DNA from: Croceimicrobium sp965279135
GTDB lineage: Bacteria; Bacteroidota; Bacteroidia; Flavobacteriales; Schleiferiaceae
Length of the DNA: 64,000 nucleotides
Reading direction: 5' to 3'
Assembly (NCBI GenBank): GCA_965279135.1
Contig: OZ257133.1
Span: 1,736,001-1,800,000, forward strand
Shown here: positions 16,808 to 24,281 of the stretch, in pieces
Layout: the number at the start of each line of letters is the position of its first letter
How positions within the stretch are numbered: the stretch's first letter is position 1
Position numbers and translations under genes: made by a program
Notes under the pieces: model-generated
What the model was told of the DNA's origin: nothing
The model's input: the letters and a program-made list of their open reading frames with translations, nothing else
Database searches by the model: none

Positions 16808-16864
16808 CTTGAAATTTTTCCAAAGGTGCGCTGCCCTGTAGCTTCAATCAATACGGCATATGCC

Positions 16865-17950
16865 TTAAAAACGCTGATACCAGTACTTCATGATTCGGGC
16901 CATAGGGTCATTGAGATAGGGCCAGAATTTTAAAGCGGATATATCTGGGAATTTGAAACGAATAAAACCATGAATAAATGTCCCAACTGAAATCTGCTTG
17001 CCTTCTTTCTTCTCATAATCCGGAACACTCTCATCTAAAGTGAGTTTTAGCATAATCAGCGGGAAATTCACATTAGCCCTTGTAAATGAGGCCATCATCG
17101 AACCCCAGAAACGAGCATTAATCTCTAGTAAGAATACTTTCCCTTTTGCAACATCCCGACGTAAGTCGATACATGCAATCCCTTGATATTGGAGGGCCTT
17201 AAGCATGGGACGCACCACTTCTAATACCTCAGGTGCAGCACGGAAAATTAGATCATCATTCTTATTATAATTACCTAATTCCTTAGGGGGCGACTCCTGA
17301 ACAGACCAGTGTTTAACTTCTCCGTCTTTACAAACCACAATGCAATTGATATCACTTCCGCCAATGTATTCTTGCAAGTAGAAACTGGCTGGTTCCGGTT
17401 TTTGATCTTTTAAGAAAGCCTCCAACTCTGACTTGTTATTAATAGTCGTGATTCCGCTACCAAAAGCTCCTTGAGCTGGTTTCAGCAATGCCGGAAAGGG
17501 AAAATCCTTGAGTTTCTGTTCGAAGTTTGGATCATCTAGGTTTAAAGTGGCTGACATGAGCGGTAAATCCCGATCGAGTAAGAATTGATTGAGCACTTTC
17601 TTATTCGTGGCAATCTCAAAATGCTCTGGATCGGTTAGGGGCATCACCTTGCAAAGCTGTTCAAAAGCCTCACGGTGTTTAGTAACCTCCAGGGATTCCT
17701 TTTCGCCAATCGGCATCAATGCATCGATATCCCACTCCCGAAGGCATTCCGGAATCACCTTTTCTAAATCGCTGTACTCTTTATAGTACCTCAAGCCCTT
17801 GATATAGCGGGAATGGCCTGCCGAACTTTTGGGCTTATGAGTAAGAAGAAAATAGTTGAATCCCTTAAGCTTGCGCACACAATACAAGAAGCTTAATACC
17901 AAATGCTCATCATAGGCAATGAGCAAAACGTTTCGCTGGTTGGTTTTCAT
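16865..17950 (-). CDS. ATP-grasp domain ligase
   Basis: 361 residues, cytoplasmic. The N-terminal Rossmann-like domain (NVLLIAYDEHLVLSFLYCVR) precedes an ATP-grasp fold: FPALLKPAQGAFGSGITTI is the ATP-binding lysine and glycine loop, FYLQEYIGG the hinge, and FLLEINARFWGSM holds the metal-binding Glu and Asn. Such enzymes join a carboxylate to an amine or thiol through an acyl phosphate; relatives act on amino acids or in cell-surface polymer synthesis. Substrate cannot be predicted. The C-terminal 60 residues are basic and aromatic and may contact membrane or substrate. Confidence 0.85.
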   Translation of the reverse strand: MKTNQRNVLLIAYDEHLVLSFLYCVRKLKGFNYFLLTHKPKSSAGHSRYIKGLRYYKEYSDLEKVIPECLREWDIDALMPIGEKESLEVTKHREAFEQLCKVMPLTDPEHFEIATNKKVLNQFLLDRDLPLMSATLNLDDPNFEQKLKDFPFPALLKPAQGAFGSGITTINNKSELEAFLKDQKPEPASFYLQEYIGGSDINCIVVCKDGEVKHWSVQESPPKELGNYNKNDDLIFRAAPEVLEVVRPMLKALQYQGIACIDLRRDVAKGKVFLLEINARFWGSMMASFTRANVNFPLIMLKLTLDESVPDYEKKEGKQISVGTFIHGFIRFKFPDISALKFWPYLNDPMARIMKYWYQRF

Positions 17951-18089
17951 GCAGCCTTTAAATGTTGCACTAAATAAGCCAATTCAGAGCAATTTGTAGG
18001 AAAGGCACCAGATTTATTCCCAACAAATATCAACATAAGCGGGGCAAAGCTCCCATAAACATTGATTCTCTTTGCTTTCTTTGTGCCCT

Positions 18090-18563
18090 ATGAAAACAGT
18101 ACTGCTTCTGCATGGAAAAACAACTCAAGAGGCAACATCTGAGCTGGAAAAGGAATACTATAAGCGTATTCAACGCTACTGGCCTTTTGAAAGCAAGGTG
18201 ATTCCTGACCTTAAAAACAGTACTAAACTAAGTCCTGCTGAAGTATCCCGTAAGGAGGGCCAAAAGCTACTCGAAGAGTTGCAATCCGGAGATTGGTTAG
18301 TGCTATTGGATGAAAAAGGAAAGACCTTCAGCTCACGGCAATTCGCGGAGCAAATCCAAAAATGGTTTAACCAAAGTCCTAACCGTTTGGTATTTGTGGT
18401 CGGCGGACCCTATGGCTTTTCAGATGAGGTTTATGCCCGAGCTAATCAAAAGATCAGTTTGTCGGCCATGACCTTCTCCCATCAAATAGTTCGGGCCCTT
18501 TTTGCAGAACAACTGTATCGGGCGGCTACCATATTAAAAGGTGAACCTTATCATCACGATTAG
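18090..18563 (+). CDS. rlmH: 23S rRNA (pseudouridine-1915 N3) methyltransferase RlmH
   Basis: 157 residues from ATG 18090, matching the usual RlmH length; the frame upstream to 18072 is not needed. SPOUT-fold hallmarks are present: FVVGGPYGFSDEV forms the S-adenosylmethionine knot and MTFSHQIVRALFAEQLYRAA with GEPYHHD is the conserved C-terminus. RlmH methylates the pseudouridine in helix 69 of 23S rRNA on the assembled ribosome. It converges with the bestrophin gene with no spacer. Confidence 0.96.
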   Translation: MKTVLLLHGKTTQEATSELEKEYYKRIQRYWPFESKVIPDLKNSTKLSPAEVSRKEGQKLLEELQSGDWLVLLDEKGKTFSSRQFAEQIQKWFNQSPNRLVFVVGGPYGFSDEVYARANQKISLSAMTFSHQIVRALFAEQLYRAATILKGEPYHHD

Positions 18564-19550
18564 CTAGAGCAGAAAGCCGTGTTCATCTTTTAGTGGTTCC
18601 GGAACGTCCTCTTCGTCTAGCATCTCCTTTAAGTCAATTTCAATACCACGCGCTATACTGGTAATGGGCACATCATTATAGGTTCCCTCAAAGGGGTTTT
18701 CGGAATAATCGCCAATCTTTTCCATTAGGAAGAATATCCATATCAATAATGCCGATAGAAAGGGTCCAGCGTACTTCAGAAGCGTATCATGCCCGGTAAG
18801 AATATCTAGCATCCCGAAGGGCACGAAAAAGGAGAATACAAGAGTTAGCCATAAGGCTGTTGACGCATACTGTCGGGGAAAAGGAAAGTTTTTAATGCGT
18901 TCTGATTTCCCCTGATCTTCATAAAAGGAAACCATCAAATTATGTAAGGCCATATGCCGAAAATCCTCTATATGTCCTTTATCCTTTAAATCCTGCAACC
19001 TCTCCCCTTGTAAGCGCATTACCTGCGTAGCCACGTTTGATTTAGTTTGAAGATACTTCACCTCCTCGTCGGAAAGAAACTCGCGCAGCTCACCAAACAG
19101 CTTAGCATTGTAGTCCTCGCAAACGGTGGGTCGAAATTGGTTGTTTAATCGATCTTCAGAATGTTCCCAGGTGCGACTTAAACGCAACTGATGACGTAAA
19201 GCGGTTAACCAGGCCAGGTGCCTGAATATCATTTCGCGTTTAATCAAATTGGCTTCTTCACCTTTGGTGAAGGATATTACCGCCGCTGCAAAACTGCGGC
19301 TGTTATTAACGATACTACCCCAAATCTTGCGAGCCTCCCAGGTACGATCGTAAGAGCTGTTATTCTTGAAACCCAGGTAAAAGGCTACCGCGATTCCAAT
19401 TACGCTTACCGGTTGCCAGGGTAATGCGAAATCAACCTCGAAATAGAGAGCGATGAGTAAGACTGCAAAACTGTAAACAAGGCCTATAATAAAGGGCTTC
19501 TTAGACCATATAATTGTTGCCCAAAGGCTGTAATGTCTTTTTATGTACAT
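18564..19550 (-). CDS. bestrophin-family ion channel
   Basis: 328 residues. Membrane helices lie at about 20-60 and 225-275, and the signature GFKNNSSYDRTWEARKIWG (residues about 60-80) is the bestrophin pore-neck motif that follows the second helix. Homologous bacterial bestrophins are pentameric channels in the inner membrane, conducting cations or chloride. Last of five codirectional genes (21686 to 18564) with overlaps or gaps under 10 bases. Confidence 0.9.
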   Translation of the reverse strand: MYIKRHYSLWATIIWSKKPFIIGLVYSFAVLLIALYFEVDFALPWQPVSVIGIAVAFYLGFKNNSSYDRTWEARKIWGSIVNNSRSFAAAVISFTKGEEANLIKREMIFRHLAWLTALRHQLRLSRTWEHSEDRLNNQFRPTVCEDYNAKLFGELREFLSDEEVKYLQTKSNVATQVMRLQGERLQDLKDKGHIEDFRHMALHNLMVSFYEDQGKSERIKNFPFPRQYASTALWLTLVFSFFVPFGMLDILTGHDTLLKYAGPFLSALLIWIFFLMEKIGDYSENPFEGTYNDVPITSIARGIEIDLKEMLDEEDVPEPLKDEHGFLL

Positions 19551-19559
19551 GATTTAGGC

Positions 19560-20063
19560 TTAAGGTTTCCGAGTGTAAATGCCGTAAAAAGCATCGGCGA
19601 TAAAGGCACCATTCTTATCTAATATCTTCCAATGCTGTATTACTGATCCATCTTCATGAGGAGTCCAACTTACATGATGCTGTACTTCCTGGCCTTGTGG
19701 ATTCTTAACTAAAGGCGACTTCAATATCATTGATTTCCCATCAGCCGAAAGGCCACCCTGAAGACTTAAGAGATAACCGTTACTACTCACCCACTGCTGG
19801 TTCCAGGTAGAATCAACCGGATTGTAAAAATTGATACTACGACCGTCACCTCCGGTACTGCCTTGCCAATGCTCCGTCAAAAGACACCCTCCGGTGTTCT
19901 TTATAATTGTATTGGTACCAACAATAGTTCCTGAGGTATCCCTTACCTCCCATTCACCGACCCAGAAGTCAAAAGCTTCATGAGCAGGAGTGCAACAGGG
20001 ACAATTTTGAGCAGAGGCAATTAAGGAAAGGCTAAGAAATAGGCTGCTTAGAATTAGTTTCAT
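19560..20063 (-). CDS. exported DUF1579-like protein
   Basis: 167 residues with a signal peptide ending IASAQ and a CPCC pair just after it. The body follows the DUF1579/lipocalin-like pattern: FDFWVGEWEVRDTSG at the start, LTEHWQG, SINFYNPVDSTWNQQWV, and a closing FYGIYTRKP strand. These small barrels are periplasmic and presumably bind a hydrophobic ligand. Fourth gene in the operon, 8 bases after the SanA-like gene. Confidence 0.78.
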   Translation of the reverse strand: MKLILSSLFLSLSLIASAQNCPCCTPAHEAFDFWVGEWEVRDTSGTIVGTNTIIKNTGGCLLTEHWQGSTGGDGRSINFYNPVDSTWNQQWVSSNGYLLSLQGGLSADGKSMILKSPLVKNPQGQEVQHHVSWTPHEDGSVIQHWKILDKNGAFIADAFYGIYTRKP

Positions 20064-20071
20064 AAGATCAA

Positions 20072-20716
20072 TTAAGGAATGTTAACGGGATCGCCCATGA
20101 ATTTAGGGTCGACACCAAAGATTAGATCAATCCAAAGTTTCATCCGGGCCAGATACTCCCGAAACTTCGTTCGAAAGCCGTAGTAAACATCTACATCAAC
20201 TGCATTATAGCCGAAAGCTTCTATCTCCTTAAATCTAGCGAGTATGCGGGCTCTTTCAACGTGAAACTGCTGAGACACAATTATCAAATCAGATTGCCCA
20301 AAAACTTCCTTAGCTCTAACCATAGAATCTAAGGTGCGAAAGCCAGCGTAGTCCAAATAAATCCTTTGGGCTGGGATGCCCTTTTTTATTAAGGCTTCTT
20401 TCATTGCCGTTGGCTCATCATACGACTTGCGACTATTATCACCGTTTACTAATACGTACTTTATCTTTCCTGATCGCCATAATTCAGCCACTGCATCTAC
20501 CCGGAATTTAAAATAGAGGTTGGTGGATCCGTTTTTTAAGAATTGTGTAGTACCCAATACCAGGGCCACCTTTTTCTCTGGTACATCGTCAATGGCGTAG
20601 CTATTCTTATCTGATGTCAACCAGGTAATGAGCTGGTAATTAAGAACCCCGGCTAAGCCTACAATGATTGTCGCATAGACCATCAATCTTACCAGTCCCC
20701 AAAAAAGCTTTTTCAT
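20072..20716 (-). CDS. SanA/YdcF-family (DUF218) membrane protein
   Basis: 214 residues with an N-terminal membrane helix (residues about 8-28) and a periplasmic DUF218 domain: VALVLGTTQFL, YVLVNGDN, EPTAMKEALIKKGIP, and the conserved DLIIVSQQFHVERARIL. This matches SanA, which in Escherichia coli affects envelope permeability and vancomycin resistance at high temperature. Overlaps the GNAT gene by 4 bases. Exact biochemical activity is unknown for the family. Confidence 0.88.
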   Translation of the reverse strand: MKKLFWGLVRLMVYATIIVGLAGVLNYQLITWLTSDKNSYAIDDVPEKKVALVLGTTQFLKNGSTNLYFKFRVDAVAELWRSGKIKYVLVNGDNSRKSYDEPTAMKEALIKKGIPAQRIYLDYAGFRTLDSMVRAKEVFGQSDLIIVSQQFHVERARILARFKEIEAFGYNAVDVDVYYGFRTKFREYLARMKLWIDLIFGVDPKFMGDPVNIP

Positions 20717-21213
20717 AGTTCCTTCTTATAAATCCTTAAAAGGTCCCCGTTTGATTCCCTTTGGCCGATCTGCTGCAAGCCACATTTCTCCATTAATCGA
20801 ATTGAAGCCAAATGGCCTTCCTCCACTAATGCATAAATTTCGGCTCTCCCAAGGGTTCGGGCAAATTCGAGTATGGCGTTTATAATTCCACTAGCATAAC
20901 CCTGAGACCAAAAATTTCGGCTTAAATGCACCCCCACATGTTCCAGTTTAAAGGGGGTAAAATAGTTGAGATTAGCACTGCCCAGAAACTGATTATCCTT
21001 AGTGTATAAGGCCCAGAAATAGTGTTCTCCCTCGCGGTTACGGCGAATCTTCATTTCTAAAAACTCCCGGTATTCCTGATCTGTCTTATTACGTAAAGGA
21101 CGAATGTACTTGTTGGAATCCTTTTCATGATACATAGTTATTAAGCTCTCTATATCAGAGTAATCGAGGAGCTTAAATTCTACTCGTTCCGAATTAGGCC
21201 TTCTTAGGCTCAT
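20713..21213 (-). CDS. GNAT N-acetyltransferase (RimJ/RimL type)
   Basis: 166 residues. LDYSDIESLITMYHEKDSN is the first helix region, YFWALYTKDNQFLGSANL the central strands, LSRNFWSQGYASGIINAIL the acetyl-CoA pyrophosphate loop (QGYASG), and SIRLMEKCGLQQIGQRE the closing motif. Acetylates an amino group, possibly of a protein or small molecule. Overlaps both neighbours by 4 bases. Confidence 0.9.
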   Translation of the reverse strand: MSLRRPNSERVEFKLLDYSDIESLITMYHEKDSNKYIRPLRNKTDQEYREFLEMKIRRNREGEHYFWALYTKDNQFLGSANLNYFTPFKLEHVGVHLSRNFWSQGYASGIINAILEFARTLGRAEIYALVEEGHLASIRLMEKCGLQQIGQRESNGDLLRIYKKEL

Positions 21214-21686
21214 GCCTGATCTACATCAGTGGTCGTAACTTCAACATCATCCTCAGCTTCTGCAAAAGCTTTAAAGTCTTGAAGGTATTGCATGCTTTGT
21301 TTTTTAAAAGCCGCCGGCATTAAAAATGCTATGATGCGCATTGCAATGCTGTCAAATCGGAAAAAGTGTTCGGTCTGATATCGGGTATGCTTATCATCAA
21401 TGGGCTCAAAAGTATTACGCACTTCATTGTAAACACCCTTAGTTTCATAGGTGGTCGCAAATTCATTAGGCAAGTCACGCTTGGTGATAGTTTCCACCAT
21501 TTCAATTCGCCTTTTGCCCATCTGGAACACCATTCTAGACTTCGCTCCGACTTGCCCGGGACTTCCTTCGATGGCCTCGAAGCTTTCCAGGCCTTTCATC
21601 CACTTATACAGGTTTTCAGTATTGTCGAATAGTTCTATAACCCGCTCCCTGGGCAGGTTAATGGTAATTTCTGAGGAATAACGCAT
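21210..21686 (-). CDS. SRPBCC-family protein
   Basis: 158 residues. The START/Bet v1-like fold is indicated by SEITINLPRERVIELFDNTEN at the start, the central YETKGVYNEVRNTFEPIDD strands and an amphipathic C-terminal helix (QSMQYLQDFKAFAEAE). The tail EDDVEVTTTDVDQA is acidic and disordered. Binds a hydrophobic ligand in related proteins. First gene of the five-gene minus-strand operon. Confidence 0.85.
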   Translation of the reverse strand: MRYSSEITINLPRERVIELFDNTENLYKWMKGLESFEAIEGSPGQVGAKSRMVFQMGKRRIEMVETITKRDLPNEFATTYETKGVYNEVRNTFEPIDDKHTRYQTEHFFRFDSIAMRIIAFLMPAAFKKQSMQYLQDFKAFAEAEDDVEVTTTDVDQA

Positions 21687-21788
21687 GGTATAGATTTGAT
21701 TGCTTCGAATTTAATTCTTTTCAAAGCTTGAACAATATCCTTTGGGAAACTAAGCATACTGATCTATGGCTTTTATACATTCGTGCTC

Positions 21789-22301
21789 ATGAAAGATTTG
21801 GACCGTCAGTATATAAGCCGTTGTATTGAACTATCTGCACAGAGCATGGATCATGGGGATGCTCCTTTTGGTTCTTTGGTAGTTATGAACGATGAGATTA
21901 TCGCAGAATCCTCAAATAATGCGGCAAATAAGGTATCGGATCACGCAGAGGTAATTGCTTTGCACCGTGCTCATGAGAAGGTAGGGCATTCAAATCTGAC
22001 CGGCGCTACCCTCTATTCGAATTGTGAACCTTGTCCAATGTGCGCATTTATGGCAAGGGAGTATAAGATAAGTCGGGTTGTATATGCTTTACCCTCTCCT
22101 TTTATGGGCGGACATAGCAAATGGAATATTATGGAGGATGATGAGCTACAACACTTTCCTCCTTTTTTTGGTCCGGTACCCGAAGTGGTCGGTGGACTTT
22201 TAGAAGCGGAAGCTAAGGCGGTGTTTCAGCGCAGTGGCTTATGGATGTTTGGTGAAGGATCTGAGGAAGAATTTGCTAAGCGCTTTCCCAAGAAGAGCTA
22301 G
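21789..22301 (+). CDS. nucleoside/nucleobase deaminase (CDA superfamily)
   Basis: 170 residues from ATG 21789 (a GTG lies two codons upstream at 21783). Zinc site: His in DHAEVIALHRAHE with catalytic Glu, and Cys pair in CEPCPMC. APFGSLVV is the usual substrate loop of the guanine/tRNA-adenosine deaminase branch. The GGHSKWNIMED segment and length favour a guanine or pyrimidine deaminase over TadA, but the substrate is not certain. Converges with and overlaps the XRE gene by 4 bases. Confidence 0.88.
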   Translation: MKDLDRQYISRCIELSAQSMDHGDAPFGSLVVMNDEIIAESSNNAANKVSDHAEVIALHRAHEKVGHSNLTGATLYSNCEPCPMCAFMAREYKISRVVYALPSPFMGGHSKWNIMEDDELQHFPPFFGPVPEVVGGLLEAEAKAVFQRSGLWMFGEGSEEEFAKRFPKKS

Positions 22302-22498
22302 TCTTCATAAACCAGTAGATCGCCCGGTTGACAATCCAGTGCCTTGCAAATTGCCGAAAGGGTTTCAAAACGAACCCCTTTGGCCTTGCCAGTTTTCAAA
22401 AGTGACAGGTTAGTTAGCGAAATGCCCACCTCTGCGGAAAGCTCCTTGAGTTTCATTTTACGCCTAGCCAGCATTACATCTAATTCCACTCTGATCAT
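22298..22498 (-). CDS. XRE-family helix-turn-helix regulator (YozG-like)
   Basis: 66 residues, a single Cro/CI-type HTH: MKLKELSAEVGISLTNLSLLK forms the two central helices (split here at 20 residues or fewer as KLKELSAEVGIS and LTNLSLLK), and the end ALDCQPGDLLVYED is typical of YozG-type regulators. Such regulators are nearly always encoded beside DUF2975 membrane proteins, as here. It overlaps the upstream DUF2975 gene by 4 bases. Confidence 0.92.
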   Translation of the reverse strand: MIRVELDVMLARRKMKLKELSAEVGISLTNLSLLKTGKAKGVRFETLSAICKALDCQPGDLLVYED

Positions 22499-23034
22499 AC
22501 AATTGAGTTTTGTTCGTCCGCCATCTGCTTTCCCTCTTTAAAGATTTCACTAAGAATTAGGGCCGCAAACATGAAAATCAGGTAGCTCAACTCAAAATCC
22601 CAGCTCAGGTTTAAATCCTTATTATCAGTAATCACTCTTACTTGCAGCAAGTTTAAAAAGAAAGCGGCCAGACTTAGCGACGCAATCCGTTTAAAGCGGG
22701 CAATGTTCTCTTCAACAAAAGCCTTGAAGCTTTTTAAAGAGCGAAGAATCTGAATGATAACTTGCGAGATAAGCAGGTAAATAATTAGCAGCGCAAACAT
22801 CTGCAACCAATTCAGCACAAAAGAAAACAAGGTTTGCCGCTGTCCTAGGTTAAAGCTATGCGAGCTGCCTAAATCCCCATTTAATCGCCAGGACCAAATA
22901 AGGTAGGACTCCTCACCCGAGCTGAGTAGCTTTATAAAATCATAGCAATAATTGATTCCTGAGACAATCAGGAACAATTGAACAATTCTCATAAATAAGA
23001 GGGATAGCTTTAGGGCTGACATCTTGGGTTTCAT
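22495..23034 (-). CDS. DUF2975 membrane protein, copy 1
   Basis: 179 residues with four membrane segments (about 12-32, 72-95, 118-138, 148-165). The pattern of N-terminal helix, polar extracytoplasmic loop, then SFKAFVEENIARFKRIASLS and a final SYLIFMFAALILSEIFKEG-type helix matches DUF2975 (YoaS). Paired with the XRE gene; in Bacillus the homologous yoaS-yozG pair is cotranscribed. A membrane sensor that controls the XRE protein is a reasonable inference. Confidence 0.85.
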   Translation of the reverse strand: MKPKMSALKLSLLFMRIVQLFLIVSGINYCYDFIKLLSSGEESYLIWSWRLNGDLGSSHSFNLGQRQTLFSFVLNWLQMFALLIIYLLISQVIIQILRSLKSFKAFVEENIARFKRIASLSLAAFFLNLLQVRVITDNKDLNLSWDFELSYLIFMFAALILSEIFKEGKQMADEQNSIV

Positions 23035-23037
23035 TTA

Positions 23038-23577
23038 TCAAACAATCATTTTCTGTTCATTAGCCAAGCGAAGGCCTTCCTTAAATACATAAGCCAGGAT
23101 ATGAGCAGCAAGGGCAAACAAAATATAGGATAGCTCAAAGCTGCTTTGAAATAGCATTTTGACGGCTTCCCTTTCTTGAAAGAGGTGAACCAGGTTTAAG
23201 GTGAAAAGAAACAATACAAGGTTTCGAATGAGTAGAAAGGAATTGACGTTACTCTCCAAAAAGGTTTTAAAGGAGGCTACGGAATGCAGAATCTTAATAA
23301 CCACTTGCCAAATCCAAAGTAGAACAAAGAGGTAGGCAGCAATCTGAAACCAGTTGAAGAAATAGGAGAACTCCGTTTGCAGAGGAAGGCGATCTCCCGG
23401 AGAACTTAATGGCATGTGGTCCTCAATAAACCACTCCCATCGCACCAAGCTATGATCTGGATTTAGGAGATGGGCGATTACATCATAAACCATAAAACCT
23501 AAAGCCAAAACACAAAGCGATTGACTAATACGAACTAGAACAATTGCGATTTGAATCAGAGTTTTCTTATTCATCAT
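23038..23577 (-). CDS. DUF2975 membrane protein, copy 2
   Basis: 179 residues, the same length and topology as copy 1, with ASFKTFLESNVNSFLLIRNL and SYILFALAAHILAYVFKEG aligning to it, and both ending with an LANEQ/MADEQ motif plus IV. First gene of the operon; 3 bases separate it from copy 1. The duplication within one operon suggests the two proteins form a heteromer or sense different states. Confidence 0.85.
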   Translation of the reverse strand: MMNKKTLIQIAIVLVRISQSLCVLALGFMVYDVIAHLLNPDHSLVRWEWFIEDHMPLSSPGDRLPLQTEFSYFFNWFQIAAYLFVLLWIWQVVIKILHSVASFKTFLESNVNSFLLIRNLVLFLFTLNLVHLFQEREAVKMLFQSSFELSYILFALAAHILAYVFKEGLRLANEQKMIV

Positions 23578-23585
23578 TAATTTTC

Positions 23586-23645
23586 GTCAAACTTATAAAA
23601 TTTTAAATAAAACATAAAATATTTTACTTTTTATAAGATTTTGAC
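23586..23645 (-). promoter_or_regulatory. promoter and long inverted repeat of the DUF2975-XRE operon
   Basis: GTCAAACTTATAAAA at 23586-23600 is matched in inverted form by TTTTATAAGATTTTGAC at 23629-23645. Read on the minus strand, the proximal arm contains TAAGTTTG (23588-23595), a fit to the -7 element. The placement suggests an operator, perhaps for the XRE protein. Confidence 0.55.
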
Positions 23646-23650
23646 CCATA

Positions 23651-23682
23651 AAAAAACCGGTGCTACATAACACCGGTTTTTC
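23651..23682 (-). terminator. terminator of the DUF1573 gene
   Basis: AAAACCGGTG pairs perfectly with CACCGGTTTT around an 8-base loop, with T runs on both strands. It follows the stop at 23701 and also insulates the upstream side of the DUF2975 operon. Confidence 0.88.
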
Positions 23683-23700
23683 AAAAAGATAGATGGAGAT

Positions 23701-24144
23701 CTATTTGGCCATCAAAGAAGTTCTTCCTTGTTCTGGGCTCGTTTTTACTTGCTCAGGCTTGGCCACTTTCCCCTTAATGCGTAATACCTTAACTGGAGTG
23801 CTGGCATTGGAATTTACCGTTACCGACTTATTAATTGGTCCAACGCGTTGGGTATCATACTTCACCTTAATAATTCCGCTTTCACCTGGAGCAATAGGCT
23901 CCTTTGGCCAGCTTGGAACAGTACATCCGCAGGATCCACGGGCATTGGTAATAATTAGAGGCTCTTTACCATTGTTGGTAAATACAAACTCACGCTTACC
24001 ATCAGCTCCTTTTTCAATGGTTCCATAATCAACAACTTCGGTTTCGAAGTCAATAGTGGGTGCGTTTGGATTCTTAACTTGTTCTTGCGCCATGGCCGTG
24101 AATCCGAAAAAAGCCACCGCCAGGGTAGAAATCAGTCGTCTCAT
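23701..24144 (-). CDS. exported DUF1573 protein
   Basis: 147 residues from ATG 24144, which gives a signal peptide ending TAMAQ; the frame is open upstream to 24198, but that extension would bury the signal. The core is an Ig-like DUF1573 domain: VDYGTIEKGADGKREFVFTN, the conserved SCGCTVPSW motif and IIKVKYDTQRVGPINKSVTV. The C-terminal tail (KPEQVKTSPEQGRTSLMAK) is flexible. These periplasmic or surface proteins are abundant in Bacteroidota; role unknown. Confidence 0.88.
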   Translation of the reverse strand: MRRLISTLAVAFFGFTAMAQEQVKNPNAPTIDFETEVVDYGTIEKGADGKREFVFTNNGKEPLIITNARGSCGCTVPSWPKEPIAPGESGIIKVKYDTQRVGPINKSVTVNSNASTPVKVLRIKGKVAKPEQVKTSPEQGRTSLMAK

Positions 24145-24167
24145 TGTTCGTGCTTTAATTAGACTTT

Positions 24168-24198
24168 CAAATTTAGCGAATAAATGTGCTTTACTCAA
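24168..24198 (-). promoter_or_regulatory. promoter of the DUF1573 gene
   Basis: On the minus strand TAAATTTG (24168-24175) fits the -7 consensus TAnnTTTG, with CTTG (24195-24198) 19 bases upstream as an imperfect -33 TTTG. The -7 lies 23 bases before the chosen ATG, and this supports starting at 24144 rather than 24198. Confidence 0.65.
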
Positions 24199-24257
24199 GG
24201 CGGATTAGTGCGCGAAAATTATACCAAAGTGAAAGGCTGCTCCTCTGAGTGAAATAT

Positions 24258-24265
24258 TAACTTTG
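24258..24265 (+). promoter_or_regulatory. -7 element of valS
   Basis: TAACTTTG, a full match to TAnnTTTG, 16 bases before the ATG. No clear -33 box at the expected distance. Confidence 0.5.
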
Positions 24266-24281
24266 ACGGCTTCTTTAAAAA

